Part shown: positions 24,946-34,091 of the stretch, piece after piece
Layout of the letters: every line of letters starts with the position of its first letter
How positions within the stretch are numbered: position 1 is the stretch's first letter
Notes under the pieces: model-generated
Database searches by the model: none
What the model was told of the DNA's origin: nothing
The model's input: only the letters and a program-made list of their open reading frames with translations
Translations under genes and position numbers: made by a program
Source of the DNA: Sphingomonas panni
GTDB taxonomy: Bacteria; Pseudomonadota; Alphaproteobacteria; Sphingomonadales; Sphingomonadaceae
Length of the DNA: 64,000 bases
Direction of reading: 5' to 3'
Assembly: GCF_022664435.1 (NCBI RefSeq)
Contig: NZ_JAKREU010000001.1
Span: 620,001-684,000 of the forward strand

Positions 24946-27648
24946 ATGCTCCCCTACCCCGCCCTGCACGCCAGCCATTCGGGCGTCTGGATCGCCGACC
25001 GTGACGGCACGCGCCCGGTTGGCCGGGGGGAGGCGATCGCACTGGTCGCCGATACGCCGACCATCGTCCTGAACGCGCCGCTGATCGGCCAGCGGCTGGG
25101 CTATGGCGAATTGTCGGGGCTGGACCTGCTCGAACTGTTCGCCTTCGTCCATCCCGCGCGCTTCGCGGTGCCGACGCCCAAGGGGATGGCGCAGGCGCTG
25201 GGCCTGCCGCTGCCGACCGACGAAGCCGGGATCGCCTCACTGTTGCGTCAGGCGGCGGAGGCACTGATCGCCACCGCCTCTGCACCGTGGAGCGAGCAGG
25301 AGGGGGCATGGACCGCCGCGCAATCGCTGTTCCGCCTGCGCTGGCCCTGGGCGCCGGCGCTGGGGCAGGTGCTGCCCAAGCCGGATACCGCCGAACGCTG
25401 GCTGTTCAGCAAGCTGCCCGAATGGGAGGAGGTGCCGCCCCGCGCCAATCCGCGCACCGTGACGCTCACTCCCGATGCGGTGGCCGAACGGCTGACGACG
25501 CTGACCGGAAGCGCGGCGGAAGCCCGGCCGGGCCAGCGTGCCTTTGCCGCCGCCGCCGCCGATGCCTTTTCCCCGCGCGTTGCGCGCGACACGCCCAATC
25601 TGGTGCTGGCGGAGGCGGGGACCGGCATCGGCAAGACGCTGGGCTATCTCGCCCCGGCATCGCTCTGGTCGCAAAGCGCCGATGGCGCGGTGTGGGTGTC
25701 GACCTTTACCAAGGCGCTGCAACGCCAGCTCGCGCAGGAAAGCACCCGCGTCTATCCCGATCCGGCCGAGCGGCGGGCGAAGGTCGTGACGCGCAAGGGA
25801 CGCGAGAATTATCTCTGCCTGCTGAACCTCGAGGACGCGCTGCAGGGCGGGTTTCAGGGGCGGGCGGCGGTACTGGCGCAGCTCGTCGCGCGCTGGGCGG
25901 CCTATAGCGCCGATGGCGACATGGTCGGCGGCGACCTGCCCGGCTGGCTGCCGACGCTGTTCCGCCGCAACGGATCGACCGCACTGACCGACCGGCGCGG
26001 TGAGTGCATCTATGCCGGCTGCCCGCATTACCGGAAATGCTTCATCGAACGCGCCGCGCGGGCTTCGGCGCAAGCCGATATCGTCATCGCCAACCATGCG
26101 CTGGTGATGGTCAACGCCGCACGGGGTCGCGAGACCGGCACCCGCCCCACCCGCTATGTCTTCGACGAAGGCCATCACCTGTTCGAGGCGGCCGACGCGA
26201 TGTTCTCCGCCGCGCTGACCGGTGCGGAAGCGATCGAGATTCGCCGCTGGGTGTTGGGGCCGGAGGGCGGCGGGCGCGGGCGGCGACGCGGGCTGGCGGC
26301 GCGATTGTCCGATGTGGCGAGCTATGACGCGGCGGGCGGCGAGGCGGTGGCGGCGGCGGTCGATGCCGCGCGACTGCTTCCGGCCGAGGGCTGGCTGGCC
26401 CGGATTCAGGAAGGCAATCCATTCGGTCCGGTCGAGGAATTGCTCGCCTGCGTGCGCGGCGCGGTGTTCGCGCGGGCAAAGGATGGCGAGGCCGGCTATG
26501 GCCTCGAAACCGAACTGAGCGAGCCGCCGCCCGAACTGGTCGATGCCGCCGGTCCCGCCGCGCAGGCGCTCGACGCGCTGCTCCGCCCGCTGATCGCCTT
26601 GGGCAAGCGGCTGGAGGCGGTGCTGACCGAGGGGCCGGACTGGATGGACGGCCCTGCGCGCGCCCGGATCGAGGGCGCGATCGCGTCGCTTGGCTGGCGG
26701 GCGGAGACGGTCGCCGCCTGGGGCCGGCTGCTCGCGCGGATCGGCGGGCCGGCCGATCCCGATTTCGTCGACTGGATGACCGTCGACCGGGTGGAGGGGC
26801 GCGAATATGACATGGGACTCCACCGCCACTGGCTCGACCCCAGTCGTCCCTTTGCCGAAACCGTGCTGAAGCCTGCGCATGGCGTGCTGGTCACTTCCGC
26901 TACCCTCCGCGCCGGCGGCGACTGGAGCCAAGCCGACGCGCGGGTCGGCGCGCCGCATCTGCTGCGCCAGCCGACCCATTTCGAAGCGGTCAGCCCCTTC
27001 GCCTATGCCCGTCAGGCTGAGGTACTGATCGTCACCGACGTGAAGAAGGGCGACCTGCCCGCGCTCGCCAATGCTTATGGCCGGCTGATCGTCGCGGCGG
27101 GGGGCGGCACATTGGGGCTGTTCACCGCGATCCGGCGGTTGCGCGGCGTCCATGCGCGGATCGCCGATCGATTGGCCCGCGACGGGCTGCCGCTCTATGC
27201 CCAGCATGTCGATCCGATCGACACCGGTACCTTGGTCGACATCTTTCGCGACGACCCCCGCGCCTCGCTGATCGGTACCGATGCGCTGCGCGACGGCGTG
27301 GACGTGCCCGGCCATTCGTTGCGGATGGTGGTGATGGAAGGGGTGCCGTGGGTGAAGCCCGGCGTCCTCCATGCCGCGCGCCGGCTGGCCGGCGGGGGCA
27401 GTGCCTATGACGACCGGATGGTGCGCGCGCGCCTCGCCCAGGCGTTCGGCCGGCTGATCCGCCGCGCCGACGATCGCGGGCTGTTCGTGCTGCTCTCCGC
27501 CGCGATGCCGTCGCGGTTGCTCGGTGCCTTTCCCGACGGCACGCCGATCATCCGCTGCACCCTGGACGAAGCGGTATCGCGCGCCCTTTCCTTGGGGACC
27601 GAAGTCGGGCATGGGGCGCAGGCCCTGCCGATGGAGCCGCCGATATGA
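24946..27648 (+). CDS. dinG: DinG-type ATP-dependent DNA helicase
   Basis: 900-residue superfamily 2, XPD/Rad3-like helicase. Walker A is AEAGTGIGKT near 222-231, the DEAH-box variant is FDEGHH near 405-410, and the motif VTSATL occurs near 645. Four cysteines between them (one near 290 in NYLCLL, then three in ECIYAGCPHYRKC near 354-365) match the 4Fe-4S cluster site of this family. The N-terminal 180 residues form an additional region. The enzyme unwinds 5' overhang DNA and R-loops. It overlaps the sixA-like gene by four bases (ATGA). Confidence 0.9.
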   Translation: MLPYPALHASHSGVWIADRDGTRPVGRGEAIALVADTPTIVLNAPLIGQRLGYGELSGLDLLELFAFVHPARFAVPTPKGMAQALGLPLPTDEAGIASLLRQAAEALIATASAPWSEQEGAWTAAQSLFRLRWPWAPALGQVLPKPDTAERWLFSKLPEWEEVPPRANPRTVTLTPDAVAERLTTLTGSAAEARPGQRAFAAAAADAFSPRVARDTPNLVLAEAGTGIGKTLGYLAPASLWSQSADGAVWVSTFTKALQRQLAQESTRVYPDPAERRAKVVTRKGRENYLCLLNLEDALQGGFQGRAAVLAQLVARWAAYSADGDMVGGDLPGWLPTLFRRNGSTALTDRRGECIYAGCPHYRKCFIERAARASAQADIVIANHALVMVNAARGRETGTRPTRYVFDEGHHLFEAADAMFSAALTGAEAIEIRRWVLGPEGGGRGRRRGLAARLSDVASYDAAGGEAVAAAVDAARLLPAEGWLARIQEGNPFGPVEELLACVRGAVFARAKDGEAGYGLETELSEPPPELVDAAGPAAQALDALLRPLIALGKRLEAVLTEGPDWMDGPARARIEGAIASLGWRAETVAAWGRLLARIGGPADPDFVDWMTVDRVEGREYDMGLHRHWLDPSRPFAETVLKPAHGVLVTSATLRAGGDWSQADARVGAPHLLRQPTHFEAVSPFAYARQAEVLIVTDVKKGDLPALANAYGRLIVAAGGGTLGLFTAIRRLRGVHARIADRLARDGLPLYAQHVDPIDTGTLVDIFRDDPRASLIGTDALRDGVDVPGHSLRMVVMEGVPWVKPGVLHAARRLAGGGSAYDDRMVRARLAQAFGRLIRRADDRGLFVLLSAAMPSRLLGAFPDGTPIIRCTLDEAVSRALSLGTEVGHGAQALPMEPPI

Positions 27649-28178
27649 AGACGCTGACGCTGCTGCGCCATGCCAAGTCGGGCTGGGACGATCCGGCGCT
27701 CAGCGATTACGACCGGCCCCTGAATGCGAAGGGCGCGCGCGCCGCGACCGCGATGGGCGCACATGTTCGACAGGCGGGGCTGACCTTCGACGCGGTCGTC
27801 GCCAGTTCGGCCAAGCGGGTGGTCGAGACGCTGGAGCATTTCCGTCGCGGCTATGGCGCGCTGCCGGATGCGCGGCACGACCGCACCCTCTACCTCGCCT
27901 CGGCCGGCACGATGCTCGACGCGATCCGCGCGCTGCCTGCCGATGCGGACCGGGCGCTGCTGGTCGGGCATAATCCGGGACTGGAGGATCTGGTCCTGCT
28001 GCTGTCGGCAGAGAGCAACCCGCTGCGCGGCGCGGTGGAGGAGAAGTTTCCTACCGCCAGCGTGGCGGTGCTGGAGCTGAACGGCGATTGGGCCGATGCC
28101 TGTGACGGCTGCGGTCACCTGACCAGCTTCGTACGGCCGCGCGATCTCGACCCGTCGCTGGGGCCGAACCACGATTAG
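27645..28178 (+). CDS. SixA-type histidine phosphatase
   Basis: 177 residues of the histidine phosphatase (phosphoglycerate mutase-like) superfamily. The catalytic motif LLRHAKSGWDD (6-16) fits the SixA branch, and a second histidine lies in LVGHNPGLEDL near 105-115. In E. coli SixA removes phosphate from a histidine phosphotransfer domain or phosphotransferase protein, but the local target is unknown. It is translationally coupled to the DinG gene and followed after 14 bases by the ECF sigma gene. Confidence 0.85.
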   Translation: MKTLTLLRHAKSGWDDPALSDYDRPLNAKGARAATAMGAHVRQAGLTFDAVVASSAKRVVETLEHFRRGYGALPDARHDRTLYLASAGTMLDAIRALPADADRALLVGHNPGLEDLVLLLSAESNPLRGAVEEKFPTASVAVLELNGDWADACDGCGHLTSFVRPRDLDPSLGPNHD

Positions 28179-28192
28179 CATCGGCTGCGTCG

Positions 28193-28849
28193 ATGACGTC
28201 CGGCGCGGTGGCTATGGCGTTCGACAGGAATATCAGGTCGTTGCGTGGGGACAGTGGTCGCGCTACGTCCGCATGCGTGACCCTGCATCCGGCTGACCCG
28301 TATCAAGCGCGCGTCGCAATTTGCGAGCTGCTGCAACGTGTCGGCACGGCGGACCGGGCGGCATTGGGGCAATTGTACGAACTCACCGCCTCCACCCTGT
28401 TCGGCGTCTGCCTGCGGATCTGCCGGGAACGAAGCGCGGCCGAAGACGTGCTGCACGACGTTTTCCAGCTGATCTGGAACCGCGCGGGCAGCTTCGTGCC
28501 CACCGCGGCCCATCCGATGTCGTGGCTGGGGACGATCGCGCGCAACCGGTCGATCGATTGGGTGCGCAGCCGTGGCAACCGCCGGACCAGCCCGATCGAG
28601 GATGCGGATCAGATTGCCGACGATGCGCCGGACCAGCTGGCCATGCTCGAACGTACGGAGGAAGCACAGCGGCTGTACGATTGCCTCGATGCGCTGGAAG
28701 CGCGGCAGCGGGAGACGTTGCGCACCGCATTCTTCGGTGGATTGACCTATGCTCAGCTGGCCGAGGATCAGGGTGTGCCGGAACCCACGGTACGCAGCTG
28801 GGCGCGTCGCGGCCTGCTGAACTTGCGGGGATGCGTCCGTGACGCCTGA
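28193..28849 (+). CDS. ECF sigma factor, SigK-like
   Basis: 218 residues. Region 2 (about 55-125) includes CRERSAAEDVLHDVFQLIW, and region 4 (about 155-212) includes the helix-turn-helix LTYAQLAEDQGVPEPTVRSW; both fit sigma-70 family ECF proteins. The N-terminus is extended by about 30 residues, so one of the downstream starts (ATG at 28214 or a GTG near 28277) could be the true one. It overlaps the anti-sigma gene, forming the standard sigma/anti-sigma pair. Target promoters are not known. Confidence 0.85.
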   Translation: MTSGAVAMAFDRNIRSLRGDSGRATSACVTLHPADPYQARVAICELLQRVGTADRAALGQLYELTASTLFGVCLRICRERSAAEDVLHDVFQLIWNRAGSFVPTAAHPMSWLGTIARNRSIDWVRSRGNRRTSPIEDADQIADDAPDQLAMLERTEEAQRLYDCLDALEARQRETLRTAFFGGLTYAQLAEDQGVPEPTVRSWARRGLLNLRGCVRDA

Positions 28850-29510
28850 CGACCACGCCCTCGCCGGGGAACTGGCGCTCGGTCTGCTCGACGCGGACGA
28901 ACGGGCACAGGCGCTGCGCCGGACGCTGTCCGATCCCGACTTCGCGCGCGAGGTCGAATGGTGGCGCGCGCGCTTCGCCAACCTGTTGGCCGAGGTTCCG
29001 CCGGTTCCCGCGCCGGTCGGACTGATCGACGATATCGGCGTGCCAGCGGCGGCCGGCGTGCGGCGTGGCCGCTGGTGGATCGTTCCTGCGTCCCTGACCG
29101 CGGTTGCCGCCGCTGCCTTGGTCATGGTCATGCGACCGACCGCGACCGTCGCGCCTCCGGTGAACCGACCGGAGACGGCAACGCTGCTCGCCGCGCTCGC
29201 ACCGACCGAGAGCAAGGGAATACCGATCAGCGCGATCGTCGAGCGCGATGCGGGCCGAATCCGGGTGGTCGCCACCGACATCGCGCCAAGCGGCAAGACG
29301 GCGCAGCTATGGGTCATCCGCGACGGGGTACCCCGCTCGCTCGGGCTGTTGTCGGGCAGCGGGACGACCAGCCTGGCGGTACCGGACCGCGAACGGCCGA
29401 CGTTGCAGGCCGGACTGGTCCTGGCCATTTCGATCGAGCCGCCGGGCGGATCACCCAACACGACGCCGACGGGCCCGGTCGTCGCCAGCGGGCAACTCAC
29501 CGCTATCTAG
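28839..29510 (+). CDS. RskA-type anti-sigma factor
   Basis: 223-residue single-pass membrane protein. A cytoplasmic N-terminal segment (LALGLLDADERAQALRR, near 12-28) resembles the RskA sigma-binding region; there is no zinc-binding HxxxCxxC motif. One membrane helix lies near 75-96 (WWIVPASLTAVAAAALVM) and is followed by a periplasmic RskA domain rich in beta-strand (100-223) with the segment APSGKTAQLWVI. It would hold the upstream ECF sigma factor at the membrane until signalled. The genes overlap by 11 bases. Confidence 0.85.
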   Translation: MTPDDHALAGELALGLLDADERAQALRRTLSDPDFAREVEWWRARFANLLAEVPPVPAPVGLIDDIGVPAAAGVRRGRWWIVPASLTAVAAAALVMVMRPTATVAPPVNRPETATLLAALAPTESKGIPISAIVERDAGRIRVVATDIAPSGKTAQLWVIRDGVPRSLGLLSGSGTTSLAVPDRERPTLQAGLVLAISIEPPGGSPNTTPTGPVVASGQLTAI

Positions 29511-29568
29511 AGCGATTATCTACCCGCGTGAACCATCGCCATCGCCCTGCGGGCACTGGAGCGTCAGG

Positions 29569-30846
29569 TCAGCGCGCCGCCATCCGCCGCGCGAAATACA
29601 CCTCGACCGCGCGTTCCACACTCTTGGCGATCGCGCGGCGGCCCTCGACCGAATCGAGCCGCTGCGCATCCGCCTCGTTCGACAGATAGCCGGTTTCGAA
29701 CAGGATCGACGGCAGGTCGGGGGCCTTCAGCACCATCAGCGACGCCATGCGGTGATAATTGGGCTTGAGCGGGATGACGCCGGTCGCCTCGCGCCCCAGC
29801 AACCGGGCGAAGCCGGCCGAGGCGTTCATCGTCTCGCGCTGGGTCAGGTCGATCAGGATCGACGAGATATCGGCGCTTTGCCGGCCGAGGTCGACGCCGG
29901 CGAGGATATCCGCCTTGTTCTCACGCGCGGCCAGCCGCGCGGCTTCGCGGTCCGAGGCGACTTCGGACAAGGTATAGATGCTCGCCCCGGTCGCCTGGGG
30001 ATTGTCGGCGCTGTCGCAATGGATCGAAATGAACAGGCTGGCCCCCAGCCGCCGCGCGATCGCATAGCGTTCCTGCAGAACGAGGAATTCGTCGCGGTCA
30101 CGGGTCAGCGCCACCCGCACCCGCCCGCTCGCCAGCAGCGCGTCGCGGACGGCGCGCGCGGTCTTCAGCGTCAGATCCTTTTCCTGCATCCCGCCATGGG
30201 GAGAAATGGCACCGGGATCATGCCCGCCATGGCCCGCATCGATCACCACCAGCGGCCGATCGCCATCACCCTCGATCCGGGGAAGCCGCTGGCCGCGCCG
30301 ACGGCCGGGCACAGGGACCGATGCTGTCGCGCGCTGACGGCGGTCGACGATCATCGCCGCCGACGACGATGCCGGCACCACAGTTGCCATCGCGACCTGC
30401 GGCTGGAAGCGGATCCGTCCGGCGGTGGTCGCACGGGCATAGCGTGCAGGGGCGGCGTTGCTCAGCGTCAGCGTCAGGCGACGGCCTTCGTCGGAAAAGC
30501 GACCTTCGGTGACGACCAGGGGCCGGTCGAGATCGAACACGATCCGGCTGCCACCGTCGCGCCAGCCCTGTCGCACCGCGCGTACGCCGCCACCCGACTC
30601 ACTGCGCCCGCCGGGACGCACGCCGTCGAGGTCTACGACCAGGCGGTCGGGACCGGACAGCACGAAGCTGGAGGCAGCGGTAGCGGCGGCATCGAGGCGG
30701 ATGGTGATGCGGTCGGAGCCGACATCGACGCTGTCCACCGTCTGCGCGGCAACGGGAACGCCGAACCAGATCGACAGGAAGGCCAGCCATGCGCCCATCG
30801 GCGCGCTATGCCGTCCAATCGCAGTTTCGGTCCAGCGCAAATCCAT
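29569..30846 (-). CDS. amiC: N-acetylmuramoyl-L-alanine amidase with AMIN domain
   Basis: 425 residues. A hydrophobic export segment (about 17-35, ending VAAQ) is followed by an AMIN domain (about 38-135, septal peptidoglycan targeting), a linker, and the zinc amidase_3 domain (about 198-418). The zinc/catalytic motifs are VIDAGHGGHDPGA near 199-211, FISIHCDSA near 269-277 and a conserved glutamate in LFETGYLSN near 386-394. It cleaves peptide stems from glycan strands during cell separation. An internal ATG at residue 17 is an alternative start. It diverges from rne across a 468-base gap. Confidence 0.92.
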   Translation of the reverse strand: MDLRWTETAIGRHSAPMGAWLAFLSIWFGVPVAAQTVDSVDVGSDRITIRLDAAATAASSFVLSGPDRLVVDLDGVRPGGRSESGGGVRAVRQGWRDGGSRIVFDLDRPLVVTEGRFSDEGRRLTLTLSNAAPARYARATTAGRIRFQPQVAMATVVPASSSAAMIVDRRQRATASVPVPGRRRGQRLPRIEGDGDRPLVVIDAGHGGHDPGAISPHGGMQEKDLTLKTARAVRDALLASGRVRVALTRDRDEFLVLQERYAIARRLGASLFISIHCDSADNPQATGASIYTLSEVASDREAARLAARENKADILAGVDLGRQSADISSILIDLTQRETMNASAGFARLLGREATGVIPLKPNYHRMASLMVLKAPDLPSILFETGYLSNEADAQRLDSVEGRRAIAKSVERAVEVYFARRMAAR

Positions 30847-31314
30847 CGACCGGGTCCGCTTCCCTCTTCTTTCCGAAGCATTTTCTTAGCCCCCCCCGGC
30901 TCAACCTGCGGTGAACCAGCACGATGAATCATACTTTAACCATTTATTCGCATTTGCTTCGTTAGCGTAACGAACGCCCCGATACTGTTGCCGTTGGCGA
31001 AACCGGGTGCTACGCCCTCATTTACGTCGGTCCCGGACCTGGTTTCGGGGAAACCGACGCGACACCCCCAAAGCGTACCCGCTCCACGGGGTTTAACCAG
31101 GTTGATGTTCGCATGTGGCAAGTTCCGTCCCGTTCCGCCTGTGCCGCTGTCGCGGCCGGCGTCGGGGCGACGGTTGTCCGCCCGGAAATTCCCGGACTGC
31201 CCCTGCGAGCAGACGCATATCCCAGCAATCGCGCGCAGGCACCGGGCATGACCCCCGCCGCGCGTTTAGGCGCGCCGACTGGCACAGCCGTCCCGCGCGC
31301 CCGGAGACATTATC
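30847..31314. promoter_or_regulatory. Intergenic leader between amiC and rne
   Basis: A 468-base gap without a convincing gene. It contains an AT-rich segment at about 30920-30965 with a short inverted repeat (CGTTAGCGTAACG), suited to divergent promoters, and then about 300 GC-rich bases leading to rne. RNase E messages commonly have long structured leaders through which the enzyme controls its own mRNA; this gap is large enough for one. Short open frames within it lack homology I can recognise. Confidence 0.45.
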
Positions 31315-34032
31315 ATGACCACGCGGATGTTGATCGACGCTCGCCACCGGGAGGAAACCCGGGTCGCCGTCGTCAAGGGTAACCGGATCGAGGAATTCGA
31401 TTTCGAATCGGCCGAGCGCAAGCAGCTCAAGGGCAATATCTATCTGGCCAAGGTGACGCGGGTCGAACCGTCGTTGCAGGCGGCGTTCGTCGATTACGGC
31501 GGCAACCGCCACGGATTCCTCGCCTTCAGCGAAATCCATCCGGACTATTACCAGATCCCGAAGGAAGACCGCGACGCGCTGCTGGCCGAAGAGGCCGAAC
31601 ACGCCGCCGAGGAAGCGGCGCTGCGTGCCGGCGACCATGACGACGACCTCGACTATGACGATCATGACGACGATGCCGAAGGCGGCGTCGAGGTCGTCGA
31701 GCGCGACGAGGAAGACGACGACCATCACGACGATGAGGAAGCCGAGGCCCCGGCGCGCCGTCCGCGCAAGGGCGGTGGCGACGATGCCGCCGTGGAAGCG
31801 CTGCGCCAGCGCCGGCTGAACCTGCGTCGCCGCTACAAGATTCAGGACGTGATCCGCCGCCGGCAGGTGTTGCTGGTGCAGGTCGTGAAGGAAGAGCGCG
31901 GCAACAAGGGCGCGGCGCTGACCACCTATCTGTCGCTCGCCGGTCGCTATTGCGTGCTGATGCCCAACACCGCGCATGGCGGCGGCATTTCGCGCAAGAT
32001 CAGCTCGGCCGCCGACCGCAAGCGGTTGAAGTCGATCATGGCCGAACTGACGCTGCCCGCGTCGATGGGCTGCATCGTCCGCACCGCCGGGCTCCAGCGT
32101 TCGCGCCAGGAGATCAAGCGCGACTTCGACTATCTCGCGCGGCTGTGGGACGGGATTCGCGAACAGACGCTGACCTCGTCGGCACCGGCGCTCGTCTATG
32201 GTGACAGCGACCTCATCAAGCGTGCGATCCGCGATATCTACAACAAGGATATCGACGAGGTGATCGTCGAGGGGCCGGAAGGCTTCCGCCATGCCAAGGA
32301 CTATATGCGGCTGCTGATGCCGGCCCATGCGCGGCGGGTGAAGCAATATGCCGACGCGGTGCCGCTGTTCCAGCGCGCGCATGTCGAAGACCAGCTGGCC
32401 GCGATGTACAATCCGGTCGTGCAGCTGAAGTCAGGCGGCTATCTGGTCATCAACCCGACCGAGGCGCTGGTGTCGATCGACATCAACTCGGGCCGGTCGA
32501 CCCGCGAACATAATATCGAACAGACCGCCACCGCGACCAACCTCGAAGCGGCGCAGGAGATCGCGCGCCAGCTGCGGTTGCGCGACATGGCGGGTCTGGT
32601 CGTGATCGACTTCATCGACATGGATCACGGATCGAACGTCCGTAAGGTCGAGAAGGCGATGAAGGAGGCGCTGAAGAACGATCGTGCCCGCATCCAGGTC
32701 GGCCGCATCTCCGCCTTCGGCCTGATGGAAATGAGCCGCCAGCGGCTGCGCACCGGCGTGCTGGAGGCATCGACCCGCCAGTGCCCGCATTGCGAGGGCA
32801 CCGGCCTGGTCCGCACCGCGTCGTCGGCCGGCCTGTCGGCGCTGCGCCTGATCGAGGACGAGGCCGCTCGCGGTCGCGGATCGCTGATCCAGCTGCGCGC
32901 CAGCCAGGAAGCGGCCTTCTATGTCCTCAACAAGAAGCGCGCGGACATCGCCGAGGTCGAGGACCGCTATGGCGTAACCGTCGAGATCGTGCCCGATGCC
33001 GAGATCGAGGGTGCGCGCATGGCGGTCGAGGCTTCGGGTCCGCCGCCCGCGCATCCGCCGAAGATCGAGCCGCTGGTCATCGTCGACGACGAAGACGACG
33101 CCTATGACGAGATCGAGGACGAGATCGACGAAGAGGTCGAAGAGGACGCGGTCGAGGAAACCGCCCGCGCCCCGCGTGGCGACGATGATGGCGAAGGCCG
33201 TGGCAAGCGCCGTCGCCGTCGTCGCGGTCGTCGCGGTCGCAACCGTGAGGAAGGCGAAGCCGGCGAGGACGCCGACACTGCCGAGGACTCGGACGAGGTC
33301 GACGGCGAAGCCGAGGACGAGGCGGATGCCGAGGCTTCGACCGACACCGCTGCGCCCGAAGCCGCTCAGGAAGACGAAGGCACCAGGCGCAAGCGTCGCC
33401 GTCGCGGCCGTCGTGGCGGCCGGCGTGGCGAGGGTGCGTTCGACGCCGCCGATGGCGCCGGCGCGATTGCCGACCTGCCGGCCGAGGACGATGTGACCGA
33501 AGCGACGGTCGAAGCACCGGCAGCAGTCGAGCCGGCCGCAGAGCCCGAGGTCGTGGAGGCAGCTCCCGCGCCGGCACCCAAGCGCACCCGCCGCCGTCCG
33601 AGCGCGCGTGCCAAGGTCGAAGGCGCAACCGATGCGGCCATCGCCGAACCGGCGACCGTAGAGGCGGCCGACGCCGCACCGATCGTGACGCCGGAACCTG
33701 CCGCAACGCCGAAGGCCGAGGTCGAGCCGGTGGCCGAAGCGCCCAAGCCGAAGCGGACCCGCAAGCGCAAGGTCGAGGCCGAACCGGTCGTCGAAGCGGA
33801 AGCAGAGGCTCCGGCCTCCGCCCCAACTGAAGCGGAAGCCGCGCCCAAGAAGCGTCGCGCGCCCCGCCGCAAGGCTGCTGCGCCGGTAGAAGCGCCGGCG
33901 GAAGAAGCCGCTCCGGTAGAGGATACCGCACCGGCCGAGGCGGCAGCAACCGACACGGCGACGGACGAAGCGGCCACCGACGGTTCGGCATCGCCGCGTC
34001 GCGGATGGTGGCAGCGCACCTTCGGCAACTGA
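31315..34032 (+). CDS. rne: Ribonuclease E
   Basis: 905-residue endoribonuclease of mRNA decay and rRNA processing. The S1 domain (about 36-215) is split by a very acidic insert (about 95-150, rich in Asp, Glu and His), common in alphaproteobacterial RNase E. Catalytic aspartates are in VSIDINSG near 388 and VVIDFIDM near 429; the zinc-link CPHC lies near 488. The C-terminal 330 residues are disordered, with acidic stretches, arginine-rich clusters (GKRRRRRRGRRGRN-like near 630, RKRRRRGRRGGRRG near 690) for RNA binding, and Ala/Pro/Glu repeats to scaffold the degradosome. An intrinsic terminator follows. Confidence 0.95.
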   Translation: MTTRMLIDARHREETRVAVVKGNRIEEFDFESAERKQLKGNIYLAKVTRVEPSLQAAFVDYGGNRHGFLAFSEIHPDYYQIPKEDRDALLAEEAEHAAEEAALRAGDHDDDLDYDDHDDDAEGGVEVVERDEEDDDHHDDEEAEAPARRPRKGGGDDAAVEALRQRRLNLRRRYKIQDVIRRRQVLLVQVVKEERGNKGAALTTYLSLAGRYCVLMPNTAHGGGISRKISSAADRKRLKSIMAELTLPASMGCIVRTAGLQRSRQEIKRDFDYLARLWDGIREQTLTSSAPALVYGDSDLIKRAIRDIYNKDIDEVIVEGPEGFRHAKDYMRLLMPAHARRVKQYADAVPLFQRAHVEDQLAAMYNPVVQLKSGGYLVINPTEALVSIDINSGRSTREHNIEQTATATNLEAAQEIARQLRLRDMAGLVVIDFIDMDHGSNVRKVEKAMKEALKNDRARIQVGRISAFGLMEMSRQRLRTGVLEASTRQCPHCEGTGLVRTASSAGLSALRLIEDEAARGRGSLIQLRASQEAAFYVLNKKRADIAEVEDRYGVTVEIVPDAEIEGARMAVEASGPPPAHPPKIEPLVIVDDEDDAYDEIEDEIDEEVEEDAVEETARAPRGDDDGEGRGKRRRRRRGRRGRNREEGEAGEDADTAEDSDEVDGEAEDEADAEASTDTAAPEAAQEDEGTRRKRRRRGRRGGRRGEGAFDAADGAGAIADLPAEDDVTEATVEAPAAVEPAAEPEVVEAAPAPAPKRTRRRPSARAKVEGATDAAIAEPATVEAADAAPIVTPEPAATPKAEVEPVAEAPKPKRTRKRKVEAEPVVEAEAEAPASAPTEAEAAPKKRRAPRRKAAAPVEAPAEEAAPVEDTAPAEAAATDTATDEAATDGSASPRRGWWQRTFGN

Positions 34033-34055
34033 TCGCCGGCGCTGATCGAACAGAA

Positions 34056-34088
34056 GGGGCGGCATCCTATCGGGTGCCGCCCCTTTTT
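34056..34088 (+). terminator. Intrinsic terminator after rne
   Basis: Nine-base-pair stem GGGGCGGCA/TGCCGCCCC with a ten-base loop, followed by TTTTT. It lies 23 bases after the rne stop and, in the other direction, 3 bases beyond the stop of the convergent HWE kinase gene, so it may serve both. Confidence 0.85.
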
Positions 34089-34091
34089 CGT

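Noticed and set aside
25237..27612. 791-codon open frame opposite dinG
   Set aside because: Arg/Gln/His-rich shadow of the helicase gene; no recognisable fold.
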